Assembly (NCBI RefSeq): GCF_019263595.1
Contig: NZ_JADQDD010000016.1
Span: 1-42,300, forward strand
Direction of reading: 5' to 3'
DNA length: 42,300 nt
Origin: Pseudonocardia sp. KRD291
GTDB lineage: Bacteria > Actinomycetota > Actinomycetes > Mycobacteriales > Pseudonocardiaceae
The notes under the pieces were generated by a model that did no database searches, was not told the origin of the DNA, and saw nothing but the letters and a program-made list of their open reading frames with translations. The translations under genes and the position numbers were made by a program. Shown here one piece after another: positions 11,309 to 19,440 of this stretch (the first letter of the stretch is position 1; each line of letters starts with the position of its first letter).

Positions 11309-11345
11309 CCGGAGCGGCGGCCGCGGATCGCGACCGCCGCTCCGG
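11309..11345. terminator. Bidirectional terminator between DUF1330 and ahcY
   Basis: A perfect 12 bp stem (CCGGAGCGGCGG at 11309-11320, CCGCCGCTCCGG at 11334-11345) with a 13-base loop lies between two convergent genes. It can serve both strands. Confidence 0.75.
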
Positions 11346-11371
11346 ACGGGGGACTGCTGCCGGGAACTACC

Positions 11372-12874
11372 TCAGTAGCGGTAGTGCTCCGGCTTGTACG
11401 GGCCCTCGACGTCCACGCCGATGTACTCGGCCTGGTCCTTCGTGAGCTTGGTCAGCTCGCCGCCGAGCGCGAGGACGTGCACGCGCGCGACCTTCTCGTC
11501 GAGGTGCTTGGGCAGGCGGTAGACCTCGTTGTTGTACTCGTCGTGCTTGGTGAACAGCTCGATCTGCGCGATCGTCTGGTTCGCGAAGCTGTTGCTCATC
11601 ACGAACGACGGGTGGCCGGTCGCGTTGCCCAGGTTCATCAGGCGGCCCTCGGAGAGCACCAGGATGGTGTGCCCGTCCGGGAAGATCCACTCGTCGACCT
11701 GCGGCTTGATGTTGATCTTCTTGATGCCCTGGATGCGGCCCAGGCCGGCCATGTCGATCTCGTTGTCGAAGTGACCGACGTTGGCCAGGATCGCCTGGTG
11801 CTTCATCTTCTGCATCAGCTCGGTGGTGATGATGTCCTTGTTGCCGGTCGTGGTGATGACCACGTCCGCCTGACCGATGACATCCTCGACCCGCGCGATC
11901 TGGAAGCCCTCGAGCATGGCCTGCAGGGCGCAGATCGGGTCCACCTCGGAGACCAGGACGCGGGCGCCCTGACCGGCCAGCGCCTCGGCGCAGCCCTTGC
12001 CGACGTCGCCGTAGCCGGCCACGACCGCGACCTTGCCGCCGATCAGGACGTCGGTGGCGCGGTTGAGCCCGTCGAGCAGCGAGTGCCGGATGCCGTACTT
12101 GTTGTCGAACTTCGACTTGGTGACCGAGTCGTTGACGTTGATCGCCGGGAACAGCAGCTTGCCCTGCTCGGCCAGCTGGTAGAGGCGGTTCACGCCGGTG
12201 GTGGTCTCCTCGGTGACACCGCGGATGTCGGAGTTGATCGTCGTCCAGCGCCGGGGGTCCTCGGCCAGGCTGCGGCGCAGCGTGGCCAGGATGACCCGCT
12301 CCTCGTCCGGGACGGTCAGGTCGTCGTCGTCGACGGTCGGCACGACGCCGGCCTTCTCGAACTCGACACCCTTGTGCACGAGCAGGGTGGCGTCACCGCC
12401 GTCGTCGAGGATCATGTTCGGCCCGACGATGTTGCCCGCGTCGTCGGTGAACTTGAACAGCTGCTCGGTGCACCACCAGTAGTCCTCGAGGGTCTCGCCC
12501 TTCCAGGCGAAGACCGGGACGCCCTTCGGGTCCTCGGGCGTCCCGTGCGGGCCGACGACGGCCGCGGCGGCCGAGTCGTCCTGCGTCGAGAAGATGTTGC
12601 AGGAGACCCAGCGGACCTGGGCGCCCAGGCTGACCAGGGTCTCGATCAGCACGGCGGTCTGCGTGGTCATGTGCAGCGAACCGGCGATCCGGGCGCCGTG
12701 CAGCGGCTTGGCCTCGGCGTACTCGCGGCGCAGGTCCATCAGGCCCGGCATCTCGTTCTCGGCCAGGCGGATGTCCTTGCGCCCGGCCTCGTGGCCGAGC
12801 AGGTCGGCGACGGCGAAGTCCAGACCACCCGCGTGCTGCAGCTTCGGATGGGTGGTCGTCTCGGATGCGGTCAT
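11372..12874 (-). CDS. ahcY: Adenosylhomocysteinase (S-adenosyl-L-homocysteine hydrolase)
   Basis: The enzyme splits S-adenosylhomocysteine, the product of methyltransferases, into adenosine and homocysteine in an NAD-dependent reaction, keeping methylation going. The 500-residue protein has the NAD-binding segment [15 protein letters not shown], the substrate residues around [13 protein letters not shown], and the C-terminal KPEHYRY that completes the NAD site. Its length fits the actinobacterial form with the roughly 40-residue insert also present in mycobacteria. I chose the ATG at 12874; the longer frame to 12919 adds only leader sequence. The 398 bp upstream region carries a promoter and a candidate SAH riboswitch. 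Confidence 0.98.
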   Translation of the reverse strand: MTASETTTHPKLQHAGGLDFAVADLLGHEAGRKDIRLAENEMPGLMDLRREYAEAKPLHGARIAGSLHMTTQTAVLIETLVSLGAQVRWVSCNIFSTQDDSAAAAVVGPHGTPEDPKGVPVFAWKGETLEDYWWCTEQLFKFTDDAGNIVGPNMILDDGGDATLLVHKGVEFEKAGVVPTVDDDDLTVPDEERVILATLRRSLAEDPRRWTTINSDIRGVTEETTTGVNRLYQLAEQGKLLFPAINVNDSVTKSKFDNKYGIRHSLLDGLNRATDVLIGGKVAVVAGYGDVGKGCAEALAGQGARVLVSEVDPICALQAMLEGFQIARVEDVIGQADVVITTTGNKDIITTELMQKMKHQAILANVGHFDNEIDMAGLGRIQGIKKINIKPQVDEWIFPDGHTILVLSEGRLMNLGNATGHPSFVMSNSFANQTIAQIELFTKHDEYNNEVYRLPKHLDEKVARVHVLALGGELTKLTKDQAEYIGVDVEGPYKPEHYRY

Positions 12875-13086
12875 GGGGTTGGTGCGCCTCCTCGTAGGGC
12901 AAACGTCGGCCGGCGGCACCGTGTGCGGTGCCCGTCCGGCCCTGAAGCGGGCCCGCTCTCCGGGGGCGTGCCCCGGGGCGGTACCTGGTTCCGCGGCGGC
13001 GGCCGGTGCGGACCGGCCGGCCGGGACATCGATCGGGAGAGCGTCGCGGCGAGCGGGTCCGCGCGGCGGTGCCGCACGTCCGTCAT
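12871..13086 (-). other. Open 71-codon leader frame ending on the ahcY start (uncertain)
   Basis: An ATG at 13086 opens a 71-codon frame whose TGA overlaps the ahcY ATG as ATGA. A GGAGG lies only 2 bases before the ATG and AAGGAGGAGG lies 34 bases before it. The peptide is rich in Pro, Arg and Gly and resembles nothing I know, as expected for a GC-rich random frame. It may couple translation or be chance. Confidence 0.25.
12908..12941 (-). promoter_or_regulatory. Strong hairpin in the ahcY leader, possible expression platform
   Basis: GGCCGG and CCGGCC close the structure, with an inner 7 bp stem GGCACCG/CGGTGCC and a 4-base loop. In the RNA it is followed by GACGUUUGCCC, 34 bases before the ahcY ATG. 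Another perfect 7 bp hairpin lies at 13001-13018. Either could act as a terminator or ribosome-site control, but the U-run is only three bases. Confidence 0.4.
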
Positions 13087-13137
13087 CGCCTCCGGCGACG
13101 GTCCCGGGACGAACAGGGCAGCCTCCTCCTTCGAGTC

Positions 13138-13207
13138 AGGCGCCCTTGTGCAATGGCCATCGGTCGAGCGTGGCGGACCTGATGCCCGCTGCAGCGCCTC
13201 TCGACCG
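13138..13207 (-). ncRNA. Candidate SAH riboswitch aptamer upstream of ahcY
   Basis: On the ahcY strand, CGGUCGAG (13207-13200) pairs perfectly with CUCGACCG (13168-13161), giving an 8 bp P1. Inside it AGGCGC and UGCA lead into a GCGG/CCGC hairpin (13189-13186 with 13176-13173). After P1 and a small AUGGCCAU palindrome, CACAAGG leads to GCGCCU (13143-13138), which pairs perfectly with AGGCGC (13199-13194) as a pseudoknot. This is the order of the SAH riboswitch: GAGGAGCGCUGC, hairpin, CAGGCUCG, then CAACGGCGCUC. Differences from the textbook sequence fall partly in pairs (GAGCGC/GCGCUC becomes AGGCGC/GCGCCU). The family binds S-adenosylhomocysteine and raises expression of ahcY. The start codon is 263 bases downstream. 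The match is from memory, not a covariance search. Confidence 0.72.
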
Positions 13208-13229
13208 TCGACTACGCGATTGCCACTCC

Positions 13230-13259
13230 AGGATCGCGAGACGCGCCGGGTGCTGTCAA
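13230..13259 (-). promoter_or_regulatory. Candidate promoter of the ahcY leader
   Basis: TTGACA (13259-13254) is a perfect -35 box, 14 bp past the glmL stop codon. An 18-base spacer leads to GATCCT (13235-13230), which fits TANNNT except at the first base. Transcription would begin near 13223, about 15 bases before the riboswitch P1 helix. Confidence 0.5.
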
Positions 13260-13272
13260 CCGGGGCCGGGGC

Positions 13273-14622
13273 TCAGTCCAGCAGGTGGTCGCGCAGGAGC
13301 GTCTCGGCCGCCGGGGCCCGCCCGTGTGCTGCCAGCAACCCCGCCGGGGCCAGCACGGACCCGCTGTCGACCCGGACCGGTACCCCGGCCAGCGGGCCCA
13401 TCAGCACCGGGTCGTGCCGGACCGTCTCGGCGACGGCGGCCAGCCCCGCCGCATCGCGCTGACGGAACACCCCGCCGGTGAGCACGACGAGACCGATCTC
13501 ACCCCCGCCGGAGCCCCCGCCGGAGGGCCTTCCGCTGCCGGAGCCGGCGTCGGCGTCCCGCCTGCGCAGGTGCCTGCGCAGCGCCACCACCGACGCGAGC
13601 GCGGCCAGGCGCCGGTCCTCGGCCGCGCTGCCGCGGTCCGCGGGCGCCGACGGCCCGGACGCGGCCAGTGCCTCGACCGACGGGGCGAGCAGGTCGGCCT
13701 CCACCGGGTCGACCACCCCCTCGGTCTGGGCCTCCACGAGCACCCCGGTGGCGCTCGAGCGCACGCCGAGGTCGCCCTCCACGGTCGCCAGCGCGACCGC
13801 GTCGTAGGGCCCCGCGGAGTGCACGTCGGTGGTGGCCGACCCGACGTCGACCACGACCACCCGGGTCCCGGCCGCACGGGCCAGAGCCACGACACCGTCG
13901 CCGACGGCGACCGGGGTACGGGTGCTCACCAGCCGCCGGAACCGGGGCCCGCCCGGACCGACGGCGAGGCCCAGCACGTGGTTCGAGTACAGCTCGGCGA
14001 CCGCCGCGCGGGCCGCGTCCGGGGCGATCTCGCCGGGTCGCGGGGCCACGTTGGGGCAGGCGGTGACGGTGCGACCGGTGGAGCGCAGCAGGCCCAGCGC
14101 GTCGTCGCGGGCCTCGGCGTTGCCGGCCAGCACGACCGGGTAGCGGCCCCGGGCCCGGGCCAGGCGGCTCGCGTTGTGCAGCAGCACCTCGGGGTCGTCG
14201 CCGTCCGAGCCGCCGAGGAGCAGCACGACGCCCGGGCGGTTGCTGCGCAGCTCGCGCACCGCGCCGCCCTCCAGCGGTCCGGCGTGCACGTGCACGACCC
14301 GCGCCCCGGCCGAACGGCAGACCTGGTGCGCGGCCTCGACCGCGGCCAGGCGCTCCACCCCGACCACCGCCAGGCGCAGCGAGCCGCCTGCCGACGAGCA
14401 GGCCAGCACCTCCGGCGCGGGCGCCCCGGGTCGCCCGGACGCCGCGGCGGCCCCGGCCACCGCGGCGTCGACGCCGGCCAGGACGTCCTCGGCGGTCGTC
14501 GGGTGTTCGGCGGAACCGGCCAGGGAGCCGTCCGGGTGCACCAGCACGGCCTTCGTCCAGCACGAGCCGACGTCCACGCACACCGCGGGGGCGCTCGGGT
14601 CGGCCGGACGCGGATCGGTCAT
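13273..14622 (-). CDS. glmL: GlmL/MutL family protein (glutamate mutase subunit L-like)
   Basis: GlmL (MutL) proteins have an actin-like ATPase fold. They are encoded beside adenosylcobalamin-dependent glutamate mutase or ornithine 4,5-aminomutase and are thought to reactivate or chaperone such mutases. This 449-residue protein has the phosphate-binding start CVDVGSCWTKAVLV, LACSSAGGSLRLAVVG, a second phosphate loop VVVDVGSATTDVHS, and VVLTGGVFR. No mutase, MutS or MutE partner is encoded in the window. A TACGCT -10 box 8 bases before the ATG suggests a leaderless transcript. The fatty-acid ligase gene is divergent from it. Confidence 0.85.
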   Translation of the reverse strand: MTDPRPADPSAPAVCVDVGSCWTKAVLVHPDGSLAGSAEHPTTAEDVLAGVDAAVAGAAAASGRPGAPAPEVLACSSAGGSLRLAVVGVERLAAVEAAHQVCRSAGARVVHVHAGPLEGGAVRELRSNRPGVVLLLGGSDGDDPEVLLHNASRLARARGRYPVVLAGNAEARDDALGLLRSTGRTVTACPNVAPRPGEIAPDAARAAVAELYSNHVLGLAVGPGGPRFRRLVSTRTPVAVGDGVVALARAAGTRVVVVDVGSATTDVHSAGPYDAVALATVEGDLGVRSSATGVLVEAQTEGVVDPVEADLLAPSVEALAASGPSAPADRGSAAEDRRLAALASVVALRRHLRRRDADAGSGSGRPSGGGSGGGEIGLVVLTGGVFRQRDAAGLAAVAETVRHDPVLMGPLAGVPVRVDSGSVLAPAGLLAAHGRAPAAETLLRDHLLD

Positions 14623-14630
14623 GGGCAGCG

Positions 14631-14636
14631 AGCGTA
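14631..14636 (-). promoter_or_regulatory. -10 box of a leaderless glmL transcript
   Basis: TACGCT lies 8 bases before the glmL ATG with no Shine-Dalgarno sequence between them. Confidence 0.4.
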
Positions 14637-14770
14637 CTGCCGCCGGGCCGTCGCCGTGAGTAGCCGAGCCGGCCAGTTCTGCGACACACCCGGGTGCCTC
14701 GGGAGCGCAACGGAGGCCCGGGAGCCGCAAACTGGGCGATTCGGGCGGTGATTCCGGGGCCCCGAGACGG

Positions 14771-14776
14771 TAGTTT
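14771..14776 (+). promoter_or_regulatory. Candidate -10 box for the acyl-CoA ligase gene
   Basis: TAGTTT fits TANNNT and would start transcription near 14783, leaving a 70-base leader that contains the ribosome binding site GGAGGT. Confidence 0.4.
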
Positions 14777-14785
14777 CGCGGTGAT

Positions 14786-14801
14786 CCACGACACGTCGTG
14801 G
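14786..14801. promoter_or_regulatory. Palindromic operator candidate CCACGAC-AC-GTCGTGG
   Basis: Two perfect 7-base arms around a 2-base centre sit right at the predicted transcription start of the acyl-CoA ligase gene. Size and symmetry suit a TetR-family repressor. Confidence 0.45.
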
Positions 14802-14853
14802 ACCCGCTCCGGTCTCGACCCTCGCCACGCACGCTTCGCTCGGAGGTACTCCC

Positions 14854-16506
14854 ATGCTGGGCCTCATGCAGGACCGGCCGCTCACGCTGCCCCACGTCTT
14901 CCACCGCGCCGAGCAGCTGTTCGGGCACAAGAAGATCGTGACCGCCACCGCGACCGGTCAGGACACGATCACGATCGCCGACTGGGCGGTCCGGGTACGC
15001 CGGCTGGCCACCGTGCTCGACACGCTCGGGGTGGGCGCCGAGGGCCGCGTCGCGACGTTCTGCTGGAACACCTCGCGCCACCTCGAGCTCTACCTCGCCG
15101 CACCGTGCACCGGGCGGGTGCTGCACACGCTCAACATCCGGCTCTTCCCCGAGCAGCTCGTCTACATCGCCAACCACGCCGAGGACGAGGTCGTGTTCGT
15201 CGACCGTTCGCTGCTGCCGCTGCTGTGGCCGAACGTGGCGAAGATGGAGACCGTCCGGCACTTCATCGTGATCGACGACGGCGCCACCGCCGAGATCCCG
15301 GACGACCCCCGGATCCACGACTACGAGGAGCTCCTCGCCGCGGCCGAGCCGTTCACCGGGCGTTTCTCCGTCGACGACGAGAACCGCGCCGCCGCCATGT
15401 GCTACACGTCCGGGACCACCGGGAACCCGAAGGGCGTGGTCTACAGCCACCGCTCGGCGCTGCTGCACTCGCTGATCACGCTGGTCACCGACGGGATCGG
15501 GCTCTCCGAGCGCGACGTGGTGCTGCCGGTGGTGCCGATGTTCCACGCGAACGCCTGGGGCCTGCCCTACGGCTGCCTGCTGGCCGGGGCCGACGTCGTG
15601 TTCCCCGGCCCGAACATGACCCCGCAGGCGATCGTGGACCTGCTCGCCGAGCACAGGGTGACCGTCACCGGCGGCGTGCCGACGATCTGGATGGGAATGA
15701 TCCCGCTGCTGGACGGGCCCTTCCCGGAGGGAACCGACCTCTCGTCGATCCGCTCCGTGCTCTGCGGCGGGTCGGCGGTCCCGAGGTCGCTGTCCGAGGC
15801 CTACCGGGAGAAGCTCGGCGTCCCGATGCTGCAGGCGTGGGGCATGACCGAGACCTCGCCGATCGCGACCGTCTCGTCGATCAACTCGCACATGGACGAC
15901 TGGTCCGACGACGCCACGGCCGACGCCCGTGCACGGCAGGGCTTCCCGTCGCCGCTGGTGGAGCTGCGCATCGCCGATCCGGAGACCGGGCAGGAGCAGC
16001 CCTGGGACGACACCGCGACCGGCGAGATCCAGGCCGCCGGGCCGTGGATCGCGAAGGAGTACTACCGCGGCGAGGGCGGCGGCGAGCAGTACACCGCCGA
16101 CGGCTGGCTGCGCACCGGCGACGTCGCCACGGTCGACCGGTACGGCTCGTTCCGGCTGGTGGACCGCACGAAGGACCTGGTGAAGTCCGGCGGAGAGTGG
16201 ATCAGCTCGGTGGAGCTGGAGAACGAGATCATGGCGCACCCGGCCGTCGCCGAGGCCGCGGTGATCGCGATCCCGCACGAGAAGTGGGTGGAGCGCCCGA
16301 TCGCCTGCGTGGTGGTCAAGGAGGGTCACAGCGTCACCGCGCAGGACATCCTGGACTTCCTCGAGCCCCGGGTCGCGAAGTGGTGGCTGCCCGACGCCGT
16401 GGAGTTCATCGACGAGGTCCCCAAGACCAGCGTCGGCAAGTTCTCCAAGAAGACCCTGCGCGAGAAGTTCGGCGGCTACCAGGTCGCCGCACCCGACGGC
16501 GGCTGA
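14854..16506 (+). CDS. Fatty-acid--CoA ligase (AMP-forming)
   Basis: The enzyme activates a fatty acid to its acyl-adenylate and then acyl-CoA. The 550-residue protein has the P-loop YTSGTTGNPKGV at 184-195, the A5-like segment QAWGMTETSP, the hinge region TGDVATVDRYGSF with DRTKDLVKSGGEW, and the catalytic lysine segment KTSVGKFSKK. The set of motifs resembles medium/long-chain ligases of the AlkK/FadD type; chain length cannot be read from sequence. GGAGGT lies 8 bases before the ATG. A palindromic operator candidate precedes it and a 19 bp terminator follows. Confidence 0.93.
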   Translation: MLGLMQDRPLTLPHVFHRAEQLFGHKKIVTATATGQDTITIADWAVRVRRLATVLDTLGVGAEGRVATFCWNTSRHLELYLAAPCTGRVLHTLNIRLFPEQLVYIANHAEDEVVFVDRSLLPLLWPNVAKMETVRHFIVIDDGATAEIPDDPRIHDYEELLAAAEPFTGRFSVDDENRAAAMCYTSGTTGNPKGVVYSHRSALLHSLITLVTDGIGLSERDVVLPVVPMFHANAWGLPYGCLLAGADVVFPGPNMTPQAIVDLLAEHRVTVTGGVPTIWMGMIPLLDGPFPEGTDLSSIRSVLCGGSAVPRSLSEAYREKLGVPMLQAWGMTETSPIATVSSINSHMDDWSDDATADARARQGFPSPLVELRIADPETGQEQPWDDTATGEIQAAGPWIAKEYYRGEGGGEQYTADGWLRTGDVATVDRYGSFRLVDRTKDLVKSGGEWISSVELENEIMAHPAVAEAAVIAIPHEKWVERPIACVVVKEGHSVTAQDILDFLEPRVAKWWLPDAVEFIDEVPKTSVGKFSKKTLREKFGGYQVAAPDGG

Positions 16507-16513
16507 GAGCACA

Positions 16514-16556
16514 CGACGACAGGGCCCGGCGGATCTCCCGCCGGGCCCTGTCGTCG
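16514..16556. terminator. Bidirectional terminator with 19 bp perfect stem
   Basis: Arms at 16514-16532 and 16538-16556 pair at all 19 positions around the 5-base loop ATCTC. It lies between the convergent acyl-CoA ligase and permease genes. Confidence 0.88.
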
Positions 16557-16569
16557 TCGGAGGTGCTGC

Positions 16570-18123
16570 TCAGCCGTCGGTGTCGTCGCTGCGGTGGCGC
16601 GCGGTGGTCTGACCGCTGCCGCCGACCACGCCACCGGCCGACTCGCCGGTCACCAGACGGCTGCGGTGGCGACCGTAGAAGTAGTAGACGACGGCGCCGA
16701 TCAGCATCCAGACGATGAACCGGATCCAGGTGCCTGCGGGCAGGAACAGGGCCACCCCGAAGCACAGGATCGCCGAGACGATCGGCAGGACCGGGACGAA
16801 CGGGGTCCGGAACGCCCGGGGCAGGTCCGGCCGGGTACGGCGCAGCACGATCACGCCGATCGAGACGAGCACGAACGCGGCCAGCGTGCCGATGTTGACC
16901 AGCGCGCTGAGCTCGGTCAGCTCCAGGAAGCCACCCAGCACCGCGGCCACCACACCGGTGATGATCGTGAGCCGGTAGGGCGTACGGAACTTCGGGTGCA
17001 CCTTCGCCAGTCCCGGCGGGAGCAGGTGGTCGCGGCTCATCGCGAACGCGACCCGGGTCTGGCCCAGCATCAGCGTCATGATCACCACGGTGAGCCCGAT
17101 CAGGATGCCGAACGAGATGATGAGCTCGGCCGCCGGGATGCCGGTGGCCGCCATCGCCGCGGCCGCGGGCGCCTCCACGCCGAGCTGGTCGTAGGGCAGG
17201 ATCCCGGTGTAGATCAGCGAGACGACGATGTAGAGCACGGTGGCGATCGTCAGCGACGCCAGGATGCCGATCGGCATCGTCTTCTGCGGGTTCTTCACCT
17301 CCTCGGACAGCGTCGCCACGATGTCGAAGCCGAGGTAGGCGAAGAACACGATCGCCGCGCCGGTGAACACGCCGGTGAGCCCGAACCCGGTGTCGATGCC
17401 GAAGATCTGCAGCAGCAGCGGCACGCCGGCGTCGGTGCTGTAGTCGGCGGGCTGCGACGGCGGGATGAACGGCGTCCAGTTCGACCCGGACACGTAGAAC
17501 GCACCGATCACGATGATGGCCGCGACGATCAGCAGCTTGAGCGAGGTGATGGTGGCGTTCACCCAGGCACTGAGCCGGATCCCGATGATCAGGACGACCA
17601 TCATCAGCAGCGAGACGAACACCGCCGGCAGGTCGATGATGCCGCCGCTGCCGGGACCGCCGGAGATCGCCTCCGGGACGGTGACCCCGAGGCTGCCCAG
17701 CACGCTGTCGAAGTAGCCGCTCCAGCCCTTGGCCACCGTCGCGGCGCCCAGGGTGAACTCCAGGATCAGGTCCCAGCCGATCATCCAGGCCACGATCTCG
17801 CCCATCGAGGCGTAGGAGAACGTGTAGGCGCTACCGGCGACCGGGACCGTCGAGGCGAACTCGGCGTAGCAGAGCGCCGCGAGCGCACACACCACGCCGC
17901 TGATCAGGAACGACAGCGAGACCGCGGGCCCCGAGTACAGGGCGGCGGCCTCACCGGCCAGGACGAACACGCCGGTGCCGATGAGCACACCGATGCCCAT
18001 CACCGTCAGCTGGACCGGGCCGAGAGCTTTCTTGAGCTGGAACTCCGGTTCTTCGGTGTCCCGGATCGCCTGCTCCACCGACTTGGTGCGGAAGATGCCG
18101 CTGTTGCGGCGCGTGTCCGTCAT
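16570..18123 (-). CDS. APC family amino-acid permease (cationic amino acid transporter type)
   Basis: The 517-residue membrane protein has about 12 to 14 hydrophobic segments. Conserved APC features include GIGVLIGTGVFVLAG in the first helix and the FFAYLGFDIVATLSEEVKNPQKTMP loop. These point to the cationic amino acid transporter branch (YfnA/CAT-like), proton-coupled import; the substrate is not certain. Its place beside ahcY and manA recalls Rv3253c in M. tuberculosis. TAGGTT lies 8 bases before the ATG, so the transcript may be leaderless. ald ends 94 bp upstream on the same strand, so joint transcription is possible. Confidence 0.92.
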   Translation of the reverse strand: MTDTRRNSGIFRTKSVEQAIRDTEEPEFQLKKALGPVQLTVMGIGVLIGTGVFVLAGEAAALYSGPAVSLSFLISGVVCALAALCYAEFASTVPVAGSAYTFSYASMGEIVAWMIGWDLILEFTLGAATVAKGWSGYFDSVLGSLGVTVPEAISGGPGSGGIIDLPAVFVSLLMMVVLIIGIRLSAWVNATITSLKLLIVAAIIVIGAFYVSGSNWTPFIPPSQPADYSTDAGVPLLLQIFGIDTGFGLTGVFTGAAIVFFAYLGFDIVATLSEEVKNPQKTMPIGILASLTIATVLYIVVSLIYTGILPYDQLGVEAPAAAAMAATGIPAAELIISFGILIGLTVVIMTLMLGQTRVAFAMSRDHLLPPGLAKVHPKFRTPYRLTIITGVVAAVLGGFLELTELSALVNIGTLAAFVLVSIGVIVLRRTRPDLPRAFRTPFVPVLPIVSAILCFGVALFLPAGTWIRFIVWMLIGAVVYYFYGRHRSRLVTGESAGGVVGGSGQTTARHRSDDTDG

Positions 18124-18131
18124 GGCTCGGA

Positions 18132-18137
18132 AACCTA
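18132..18137 (-). promoter_or_regulatory. -10 box of a possibly leaderless permease transcript
   Basis: TAGGTT is 8 bases from the permease ATG and no Shine-Dalgarno sequence intervenes. Confidence 0.35.
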
Positions 18138-18217
18138 CGGCCCCCGCCGGCGGTGCGGAAGGACACAGAGCCGGAACTGAGCCAACGATAAGGTTTCGGT
18201 CTCGCGGGACCGCGTTC

Positions 18218-19333
18218 TCAGCCCTCCGTGGTCGCGGTCCCGGTGTGCGGCAGGCCGTGCGCCGCGCCCACCTCGGCCGAGTACAACTCCCCGCGGTGCG
18301 CGTTGAGGCCGTGCGCCAGGGCCGGGTCGGCGGCCAGGGCGTCGCGCCAGCCGGCGTCGGCCAGGCGCAGCACGTAGGGCAGCGTCGCGTTGGTCAGGGC
18401 ACGGGTGGAGGTGTGCGGTACGGCGCCGGGCATGTTGGCCACGCAGTAGAAGACCGTGTCGTGCACCCGGTAGGTCGGGTCGGCGTGCGTGGTCGGGCGC
18501 GAGTCGGCGAAGCACCCGCCCTGGTCGATCGCGACGTCGACGAGCACCGCGCCCGGGCGCATCCGCGCCACCAGGTCGTTGCCGACCAGCGTCGGCGCCT
18601 TCGCACCGGGTACCAGGACGGCGCCGACCACCAGGTCGGCCTGCTCGACGGCCTCGCGCACCGCGAGCGTCGTGGAGTAGACGGTCCGGACCCGGCCCGC
18701 GTAGCGGTCGTCGATCGCCCGCAGCTTGTCCACGTCGATGTCGAGCACCGTGACCTGGGCCGCCATCCCGGCCGCGATCGCGACGGCGTTCTGTCCCGCG
18801 ACCCCGGCACCCAGCACGACGACGTCGGCCCCCGGCGTCCCGGGCACCCCGCCCATCAGCACCCCGCGCCCACCGGCGTTGCGCATCAGATGGTAGGCGC
18901 CGGCCTGCGGGGCCAGCCGACCGGCGACCTCGCTCATCGGCGCCAGCAGCGGCAGACGCCCGTCCGCGGTGCGCACGGTCTCGTAGGCGATCGCGGTGGT
19001 GCCGCCGGCGAGCAGCGCGTCGGTGCAGGGCCGCGATGCCGCGAGGTGCAGGTAGGTGAACAGCGTCAGGTCGGGCCGCTGGTAGCCGTACTCGGCCTCG
19101 ACCGGCTCCTTGACCTTGAGCAGCAGCTCGGCCGAGGCCCAGACCTCGGCCGGGTCGCCGAGCACCTGCGCACCGGCGGCCTTGAAGTCGGCGTCGGAGA
19201 TCGCCGAACCGGCACCGGCGTCGTGCTCGACGAGGACCTCGTGACCGCGCTCGACCAGCTCGTGGACACCGGCCGGGGTGATCGCCACCCGGAACTCGTT
19301 GTCCTTGATCTCCTTCGGCACCGAGACCCGCAT
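18218..19333 (-). CDS. ald: Alanine dehydrogenase
   Basis: Ald interconverts L-alanine and pyruvate plus ammonia with NAD and supports alanine use or redox balance at low oxygen. The 371-residue length is that of the family. Conserved residues fall at standard places: R15 (NEFRVAITP), K75 in LLKVKEP and H96 in FTYLHLA. The NAD-binding segment VVVLGAGVAGQNAVAIA follows. ATG at 19333 is preceded by GGGGAG at 6 bases spacing; the frame open to 19408 is rejected. An Lrp-type gene lies divergently 107 bp away, the same layout as ald-aldR in mycobacteria. Confidence 0.97.
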   Translation of the reverse strand: MRVSVPKEIKDNEFRVAITPAGVHELVERGHEVLVEHDAGAGSAISDADFKAAGAQVLGDPAEVWASAELLLKVKEPVEAEYGYQRPDLTLFTYLHLAASRPCTDALLAGGTTAIAYETVRTADGRLPLLAPMSEVAGRLAPQAGAYHLMRNAGGRGVLMGGVPGTPGADVVVLGAGVAGQNAVAIAAGMAAQVTVLDIDVDKLRAIDDRYAGRVRTVYSTTLAVREAVEQADLVVGAVLVPGAKAPTLVGNDLVARMRPGAVLVDVAIDQGGCFADSRPTTHADPTYRVHDTVFYCVANMPGAVPHTSTRALTNATLPYVLRLADAGWRDALAADPALAHGLNAHRGELYSAEVGAAHGLPHTGTATTEG

Positions 19334-19440
19334 GACCGCTCCCCACTCTCGCGACGCGTCGACCTTCTCCCGCCCTATCAGAATGAAGATATGCTCGGTC
19401 TGAGCCAACCGATCCGTCGAAAATTCTCAGGAGACCGGCA
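19334..19440. promoter_or_regulatory. ald-aldR divergent control region
   Basis: The 107 bp gap is clearly richer in A and T than its surroundings, with CAGAATGAAGATATGCTCGG (19379-19398) and a GAAAATTCTC run near 19419. Both look like loose Lrp/AsnC-type sites. TTGGCT with a 17-base spacer to CATTCT could be the ald promoter. No exact consensus match is claimed. Confidence 0.45.

Noticed and set aside
13118-13145. Plus-strand GAGTCAGGCGCC resembling a cobalamin riboswitch B12 box
   Set aside because: The surrounding conserved cobalamin-riboswitch helices are missing, no gene follows on the plus strand, and the same bases are explained by the SAH pseudoknot strand on the minus strand.
14623-16512. 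Minus-strand frame continuing from glmL through the acyl-CoA ligase gene to 16512
   Set aside because: Only the part from the ATG at 14622 has GlmL motifs. The rest is antisense to a clear acyl-CoA ligase.
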